A stretch of DNA of 64,000 bases from Ulota crispa (Eukaryota; Streptophyta; Bryopsida; Orthotrichales; Orthotrichaceae). How positions within the stretch are numbered: position 1 is the stretch's first letter; each line of letters opens with the position of its first letter. Position numbers and translations under genes: made by a program. This document shows, piece after piece, positions 57,200 to 64,000 of the stretch. The stretch is from positions 39,421,264 through 39,485,263 of the forward strand of contig OY987242.1 of NCBI GenBank assembly GCA_963920765.1, given 5' to 3'. Under the pieces are notes generated by a model that saw only the letters and a program-made list of their open reading frames with translations, made no database searches and had not been told where the DNA came from.

Positions 57200-59437
57200 G
57201 TTCATGACGTACATGTCTCTCTAGTATTGGGTCCAGTCAAGCCCATATACTTCAGTCTAGACATTCTTGCACGCCCCTATTATAATCCAACTCTTGTGCA
57301 AAGGTCCCCACTAAATCATCATCAAATCTTGAGGACATTGGCTCCTTGTTCTCTTCATCTATATCTGTTTCCTCCAAATACTTCTCGTAAAATTAGCTAG
57401 ATTTTTTCCACGTGTCTCCCTATCCAGTTTGTTGTTGGCATAAATATACACCAAAGCCTTTGCCTTTAGTGCAGTCAAGCGGTTTTGCACTTTATTGTGC
57501 ACAAACAAGCACATGCTCCAATTCCTTTTGCATGAGGATGTGGAACATGTCAAAGACAAAATCCTCCTAGCAATTTTTGTGACAGCAATCTCGTTGACAC
57601 AATTCCACCAGTGATGAGGCAATAGTTTACAATGGGTGATACTTGGTGCCTGTTGCAATGGATCAAACGAGCTTGTCTTTTCTTCAAAATCCGTCAACTT
57701 GCTCATAGCATCGTCTTCTGACACTCCCAATGGCCCGCTCAATTTTTGGATTACTCAATTCAAGGTAGGTTTGCCCTGGCCATTGTGATGAATGATAAGT
57801 ATGTCAACCAAATACGGATTGAATAGTGCTGCGGCAAAGCGGAGGTTGTTGTGCATCAATTTCCATTGAACGTCAAATTGCTTCTCAAATTTTGTTGTTT
57901 TTTTATCATCTAGGAAAAAAAGCTCATTTTTGAGAGAGTAAACATAAAGCTTCAGTTGGTGCATAACTATCCAAGCTTGGGGCATTGCTGGAACTTTTCC
58001 ATCAAACATTCAAAGGTCTAATATAGCAAGTTTCATTATGTACAAAAATTAGCACATTCTAGCCAAAACATATTTGAATGGATGTCCTATTGAGCTCTTT
58101 GTGCATGCAATTGGACACTACAACCATTACTCCAATAAAACAAATGACTCTCAAATTCATCATATGGGGGTTTGTAATCACAAATAACAATGCTTGCTTA
58201 CGTTCCACCAGATGGTCTATCATGAGAAAGTTCATTGCAAAATGTATTTGTGAAGGAAATTGCAATGACAATTTTGGTGAATACTTCCAAAAAAGAGCCA
58301 ATGTATGATGGTATTCTTTGATGAACCTCACAATAGCTTGGCACCTCAATACCAGTTTTGAAACTCGCTTCTCCTTTTTCCAATCCTCCATAAACAAGTC
58401 CATACTGTGAATAGCACATCCTTGTCTTAATATGTGTGGGTGTTTATCTACCAATTTTGTGAGGGTCCTTGTCATCACTGCCGCATTGTCAGTACATAGT
58501 TGGACCACGTTTGGAGGGCCAACTTCCTCTAAGTATTTTGGCATCATACTTGTTGTACACGCAATGTCCTTTTTTGCTCTGATGGTGTCAACAGATCCCA
58601 AAAATACATCACCGGCTGGATATACAAGCATTAGGTTTAATAACGAGCATAAGTTGGTATCAAACCCTTTGTCCAAACAAATGGTTGCTCCATACAACTC
58701 AATACTCTACTTCGTTTGCTCCGACACCATTTTTGAAACTGCATCTTTCTTTGTATCTATCATTTTAGTGCGCATAGCATTATATGGTGGTGGTTGATAC
58801 ATCAAACCGGATGCCGTTGTTTCTTTTATTGCCTTCATGAAAGCTAGATGTTGCACATCGTTGAAAGCAATGTTTGCCTTGTAGAAAAAAAAGGCCCCAT
58901 CATATCCAACTTCTACCTGACACCCACCTGTAATGCTTTATCCATGCTCATATGGTAAGAACTAGAAGGAGTAAACCTCCTTTTTGCAACTGATGCTAGA
59001 ATAAAATCCACTGAATCTAGATTAGAAGGGCGTACTTCCTCTATACTTATAAGATTTGCAGATTCTTCCTGTGACAAAGCCACCACATGGTTTGCTGAGG
59101 GCTTGGCCGCTGACTCAGCAATACCATCACTTTCTTCATTCAACCAAAACATGTCCATGTAGAACATTTTTTTTTAAACAACCCCTTGACAATTCTTGAA
59201 TTTCTCCACCACCAACCTTGGAGCACGTTTAGAACAATAAAAAGAAGGGTTGTTGCCATATTCAAAGTGCATGAGAGCCCTTTTCCGTATAAAGACACAA
59301 TTCCAGCTGCAAAAAACACATGTTCTTGAATTCACACTTTTACTATAATCAGTCTCTAAAGTCAACCAAGAGTTCCATTTTTTTGTGGCCCTCCATGTAT
59401 TGTTGGCAGTAGCCCTTCCAACAGGTTGTGCAGCCAT
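57200..59437 (-). pseudogene. hAT-family transposase pseudogene
   Basis: The start is probably ATG 59437 (MAAQPVG). A BED-like zinc finger follows: CVFC, then HFEYGNNPSFYC (59350-59230). The DUF659 part at 58697-58059 is open for 212 codons: VVQLCTDNAAVMTRTL and CAIHSMDLFMEDW match the conserved 'DNA.N..A' and 'CAAH.LNL' strings, with A-I-H for A-A-H. At 58009-57755 DVQWKLMHNNLRFAAALFNP continues the helical part. The dimerisation domain at 57742-57400 has WWNCVNEIAVTKIARRILSL, CKRNWSMCLFVHNKVQNRL and LVYIYANNKL, the diagnostic hAT C-terminus. Stops occur near 59170 and 58050. A transposase of this class would cut and paste an element with short TIRs and 8-bp duplications; I did not locate the TIRs. 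Confidence 0.9.
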
Positions 59438-59523
59438 GCTGTTCAATGTCCACAAGGTCTTACACTCAAAATCAGAGAATCCAACAATGTAAAGTATGGA
59501 AAGGAATAGAGATAAAACAACTA

Positions 59524-59804
59524 TGGAAACCATAGGGAAGATAGGAGAGCAAAGGCACACATGGATTCTTCAAATGCATAACATACAAATGAAAGAGATG
59601 AGAGTGTTCTTTAACACTCTTATCTATATACTCATCTATGGTTTCACCTCTTCATCAAACTACATGGAATAAAACCGCCCATATGATTTTTCCTCCCTGA
59701 GAGGTGGTTTCTACCACATGCTTCATTTTTAATGCTAGACTCATTTCTAGCAATCTACTTTGGCCTAGAGCAAACTCCACAAGCCTTAATTTAAACTTTC
59801 AACA
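59524..59804 (-). repeat. Copia-2 3' LTR (281 bp)
   Basis: On the minus strand it runs TGTTGAAAGTTTAAATT to GGTTTCCA, directly after the polypurine tract AAAGTGGGAG (59805-59814). It aligns with both Copia-1 LTRs, sharing CTCTAGGCCAAAG, the TATA box and CATGTGTGCCTTTGCTCT. It ends 87 bp from the start of the hAT transposase. Confidence 0.85.
59634..59640 (-). promoter_or_regulatory. TATA box of the Copia-2 LTR
   Basis: TATATAG on the minus strand, at the same LTR position as 33219-33225. Confidence 0.5.
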
Positions 59805-59830
59805 CTCCCACTTTGCAAATGGCCAGAGTC

Positions 59831-61380
59831 TCACATGCCCATGACTCTCATCAAATGCTCATGCCTATTCTTTGCCAAAGTCCTTATTATCACATCCACC
59901 AATATGTCCTCCATTAGACAATACTTCAATGTGATGGTTTTCCTCACAACCATCCTTGGTATAAAGTGGTATTGTACTTTCATCTGCTTTGTCCTTGCAT
60001 GATGCATTGAGTTCTTGGCAAGAGCTATGGCACTTTGATTTCCACACAAAATCAAGGTGCCTTCCATGTCTTCATACCCTACATCCTCTAATAATTACTT
60101 TAGCCATATGGCCTCTCTTGTGCAATAGCTAGCTGCCATGTATTCCACCTCCATTGTCAATAAAGCCACCATGAGTTGCTTTAGCTATTCCACAAAACCA
60201 TGCCCTCTCCAAAGCGCAATGCGTATTTTGTAGTGGATTTCCTATTATTTGCATCTCCAACCCAATTTACATCACAATATCCCATTAAACGTATGTGTTG
60301 TTTCCCCAATTGCAACTTCAAGTAGGAAGTGCCTTTGAAGTACCTCATGATTTTCTTCATTGCCATCTAATGGCTCCACCCCGGCCTTGCCATGTGTTGG
60401 CTCACCATATTAATGGCCAAAGCCAAATCAGCTTTTATTGCCACCATGGCATACATCAAGGATCCAACCGTTGATTTGTAAGGCACACTCATCATTCTTG
60501 AAGCATCCGCATTGTAATTCTCTGTGCTAAGCTTCTCTAACTTCACCTTGATATCTAACGGAGTGCCAATGAATTTGCAATCTTCCATGCTAAACTACTT
60601 GAGCACCTCCTCCATATACTTGACTTGACTCATAGTGATGCTCTTTGCGCTTTTATCTCTTGCAAACTCAACTCCAAGTCAATAGTGCAACTCCTCCAAG
60701 TCTGTTATATCATACTCTGCCTCCACCTTGGCCTTCAATGCATCCATGGTCTTTACAATGCTTGAGAAAATGATCAAATCATGAACATATACAAGTACAA
60801 GTATTACATAGGCTCCTACTTGTGCAAAATACAAACTATGGTCCGCCACACTCATCACAAATCCAAAACCCAAAACCCAAAAGATTTACATCAATTTTTT
60901 GGTATCATGTCCTTGATGCATGTTTTAGCTCATATAAGGATTTTGTAAGCTTGCAAACAAGGTGTTCATAACTCCGTTGCACAAAACCCTTGGATTGCTC
61001 CATGTAGATGTCTTCCTCCAAATCTCAATTGAGGAAGGCCGTCTCCACGTCCATTTGGTGCATCTCCAAGTCAAATGAAGCTCCAAGCACCACAATGCAC
61101 CGTATAGTGGTGAACTTGGTCACAAAAACAAATGTCTCTTTAAAGTCTACTCCTTGCATTTGAAAGAATCTTCTGGCCACCAACCTTGTCTTGTGGAGCA
61201 CAATCTCTTCTGTAGCATCTCTCTTGGTTTTGAACACCCACTTGCATCCCACGGCTTTGCGAGATGAAAGAAGGATGGTCAACTCTCACGTACCGTTGGC
61301 ATGGAGGAAATGATATTCCCTCTTCATAGCCGCCTCTCACTTGTTTGCATCCCAAGATTCCAAAGCCTCTCCAAATGTAG
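59831..61380 (-). pseudogene. pol: Copia-2 reverse transcriptase and RNase H
   Basis: RT: KWVFKTKRDATEEIVLHKTR, RLVARRFFQ and MDVETAFLN (61282-61025), then VLVYVHDLIIFSS (60873-60679), where the second catalytic Asp position of YVDD has become His. SVPYKSTVGSLMYAMVAIK follows at 60588-60367, YFKGTSYLKLQLG and NWVGDANNRKSTT at 60366-60181, and CGNQSAIALAKNSMHHAR at 60067-59831. Stops separate each block. Confidence 0.9.
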
Positions 61381-62847
61381 TGGGGTCATGCACAAGAGTC
61401 ACATTAACATAGTCTAAATTTGAATATGGTTAGGAAAAGATATGGTTCCTCACCACTCCTCCAATGGCTTGCTTACTTTTGTAGACCGCCGCATGCCTAT
61501 CACATACAAATTGCTTCTCACTTGAGCACGTGAAACAATTCTTTGTGCATTCTTGGGCTTGGAGCCTTCATCATTTTGGCTTACTAATATATCCTCTGCA
61601 TAACTACCATCTCCATCATCAAAAGGCTGGTTGTCTTTCTCTCCATCCTCTTTGCCATCCTCCAAAGGCGCAGAAGATGTATCTACAACATTAAAGTCTC
61701 CACCACTCTTTTGGACACAATTCCAACTCCTTTTGCAATTCTCCATGCTCTTAAAAGGTCACATCACAACATCAAATGATTTTCTTGGACTCCAAACACA
61801 TCAGCCTAGAAGCCTTGGAGACTTTACAATATTTTAAAAACAAACAGCTCATCAACTTGACATTAAGCTTGGTCCTTGATGCATCAGGGACCTTGGCATA
61901 GGAAACACATCCAAATATTAATGTGTACTACCTATGGCTTCCTTCCACTCCACGCCTCTTATGAAGTCTTACCATCTACCGCACTCATTGTACACTGATT
62001 GCGGATGTATATTGCATTATTCACCTCTTTGGCCCAGTACTCTAGGCCAAGCTTTTGGCCATACATCATGCTCATTGCCATCTCTACAATGGTTTGATTG
62101 GCTCTTTTTGCCACTCCATTTTGTTGTGGAGTGTGAGGGATGGAAATTTGGTGCACAATACTTTGAGTCTTCAAATAGGCCCCAAATTGGTTAAAGCTGT
62201 ACTCTCTACCAATCTCCAATTGTAACATTTTTATGGAACAATCCGCATCATTCTCCGCCAATGTCTCAAACTCTTTAAACAGCTCAAAACACTTGTTCTT
62301 GACCTTGAGGAGGTACATCTACACCTTTTTCAAAAAGTTGTTGATGAAGATCAAGAAGTACATTGCTTCACTCAAAGACAAGGTTTTCATAGGGCCACAC
62401 ACATAGAAGTGCACAATGCCCAATACCTTGGTGGCCCGTATTGCACCATTTTTTGGAAATGAGTGTTGTTGTGGCTTGCCTTCAATGCAACTCCCACAAG
62501 CATTAGACAAACTATCACCATGCATTTTTGGAAAGCTCAAGGCCATTCACCAAGCTTGGAAAAGCCTTCAAGCTTTGCACATACAAGTGCCCTATACACC
62601 GTTGCCACAAAATCAGTCTCTCCTTGCTTGAAGTGGCAACTTGTGCACATTCACCCCTAAGCACAATTTTCCACTGCAAAAGATACAAGTTGCTTTCATG
62701 TAATGCCAATGCCTGCGCTTTTCCGTTGGATGATTTGACAAGGCATCCATTACCTCCAAATTGCACACTCACTTCTCCCTCCACTATCTTGCTCACCAAA
62801 AAAAAGTTGCTTTGTAACTTGGGCACAAACAACATGTTCCTGAACAA
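61381..62847 (-). pseudogene. int: Copia-2 integrase
   Basis: HLYVQSL and CGSCIEGK represent the zinc region. In the core the first Asp is replaced (HFYVCGPMKTL where Copia-1 has SDVCGL), the second lies in FINNFLKKV where Asp has become Asn, and the Glu region reads NGVAKRANQTIVEMA with Lys for Glu. The block at 62318-61959 is otherwise open for 119 codons and keeps HTPQQNGVA. The acidic linker (EDGEKDNQPFDDGDG) precedes the RT. Confidence 0.88.
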
Positions 62848-63853
62848 AATCCTCTTGGTGCACTCTTTTACTATGGTATCTATTAAAATGAAACCATACT
62901 AATGACTTAGAACACCAAATCATTACTCATGAGCTCTTTCCTTACCAAAATAGCTTTGAAGGGGTCAAAGTGGTCTCTATGAAGTGACATGTGGATGGTG
63001 GCTCCCAAATCCATGATCCAATCACCATCCAAACTCAATGGACCTTCATGAGAAGCCATGAAAGCATAATCATCACCACTCTCATCCTCCTTAACCTTTT
63101 GAACCTTCTCTCGTTGTTCACCTTTGCATTTGAAACAATTGCAAATATAATGGTCCGGTTTGCCACAATAGAAGCAAATAAGAGGCTCACCTTGTGTATT
63201 GTTTGTGTCTCTACTACTCTTGTGGCGTATCACCAATGCCCATTTTTTGTGGCCACCACTTGATGCTCCTTCTTCCTTATCATTTCATGCATCAATCAAA
63301 AGGTCATGTAAGTAAAGGTGAGCTCTTTCATGTCATAAGTCTTCATAGCCACAATCAAGTTCTCAAAGGACAATGGCAAGCTCTCCAAGATGAGTATGAT
63401 GATGTTTCCTTCTATCACGAGCACATTAAGCGCATCGAATTGGTCCGCAAGAGTATTTACTTTATTCATGTGTTGGAAGAGGTTGTTCATCTTTTGCATC
63501 TTCATGGTGAAGAACTTGTGCTTCAAAAACAATACGTTGACCAAATCCTTGGTCTTGTAAATGCCACAAAGGGTCTTTTATGCTTCTGCAGCTCTTTTGC
63601 AAGACTTGACGTGTTGGATTTAAGCATCCACTATGTGAGTGCACAAGATGCAAAACGTCATCTTCTCATGTTTTTTGAAGATCAAGATGACATTGGAGTC
63701 ATTGTCACTTGAAGAAGTGCTCTTGATGCCTTTTACAAAGTTCCAAAGATCCTTCTCGTCAAGAATCATCTCTATCTTGAAATTGAACAAGGAAAAGTTG
63801 TCTCCATTGAACTTGTCCAAAACACAAGGGGTGTCACCCTCATAGGTAGCCAT
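62848..63853 (-). pseudogene. gag: Copia-2 gag and protease
   Basis: ATG at 63853 starts MATYEGDTPCVLDKFNGDNF. Gag continues with breaks to about 63300 (FLKHKFFTMKMQKMNNLFQ). The zinc knuckle CFYCGKPDHYICNC is at 63174-63133. The protease site reads DLGAT instead of DSGAT: the Asp is kept, the Ser is not. Confidence 0.9.
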
Positions 63854-64000
63854 GGCTAAAGTGTGTAACACAAACTCTCTCAAAACTCTCACCAAATTCA
63901 AAAGGGCTGAAATGCACAACTCAAATCACCTCCAAGGTAAATTATACCTCTCTCCATACATTCAAAGGTTGAAGTATGCTATTCAACCACTCTCAAAGCT

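Larger units (their letters stand above)
59524..64000 (-). mobile_element. Copia-2, same family as Copia-1, cut by the window edge
   Basis: Domain order on the minus strand is gag, zinc knuckle, protease, integrase, RT, RNase H, polypurine tract and 3' LTR. The protein remnants are closely related to those of Copia-1 (both begin MATYEG, and share DNESAIALAK-type RNase H strings), but stops fall at different codons. The leader is still visible at 63854-64000. By comparison with Copia-1 the 5' LTR should lie about 1 kb beyond the window. Confidence 0.93.

Overview
The window looks like repeat-rich, AT-rich nuclear DNA of a land plant. It holds no intact gene of clear function, only intron-bearing degenerate genes, old Ty1/Copia elements, hAT- and MULE-type transposase remnants, short terminal-inverted-repeat elements, Helitron-like ends and a tRNA-derived SINE. 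I infer a large-genome plant, perhaps a gymnosperm, from the density of decayed repeats and from plant-type protein remnants (RPL15, plant-style hAT with DUF659, Copia). The species is not established. All gene models were read by eye.

Layout. 1-0.7 kb is a GC-rich open stretch that may be the end of a real gene. 1-8.4 kb is AT-rich intergenic DNA with a 70-bp-arm hairpin, two ~425-bp MITEs, a Helitron-like element and an 'AATCTTTG' minisatellite. 8.4-12.55 kb is arm A of a large inverted duplication; arm B lies at 45.7-50.3 kb. Both carry remnants of the same three-exon gene, decayed differently, and arm A has a MITE missing from arm B. 12.6-24.4 kb is repeat-dominated (MITE families, 184-bp and 86-bp tandem units). 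24.5-27.2 kb is a ribosomal protein L15 pseudogene that keeps its introns. 28.4-32.8 kb has degenerate ORFs of unknown families, a SINE and tandem arrays.

33.0-38.7 kb is a complete but dead Copia element (Copia-1) with both LTRs. 38.86-43.6 kb, directly downstream, is the most unusual locus: a multi-exon degenerate gene with a ParB/sulfiredoxin-like motif followed by a DNA-methyltransferase-like region. An FCP1/HAD-type phosphatase remnant (43.8-44.4 kb) and an unassigned ORF pair follow. 53.4-54.9 kb is a MULE-type transposase pseudogene with introns. 56.1-59.4 kb (minus) is a hAT transposase pseudogene. 59.5-64.0 kb (minus) is a second Copia of the same family (Copia-2), cut by the window edge before its 5' LTR.

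Nearly everything coding-like is broken by stops or frameshifts, so no working pathway can be described here. The value of the window is as a record of duplication, nested insertion and decay, plus the ParB-methyltransferase-like relic.
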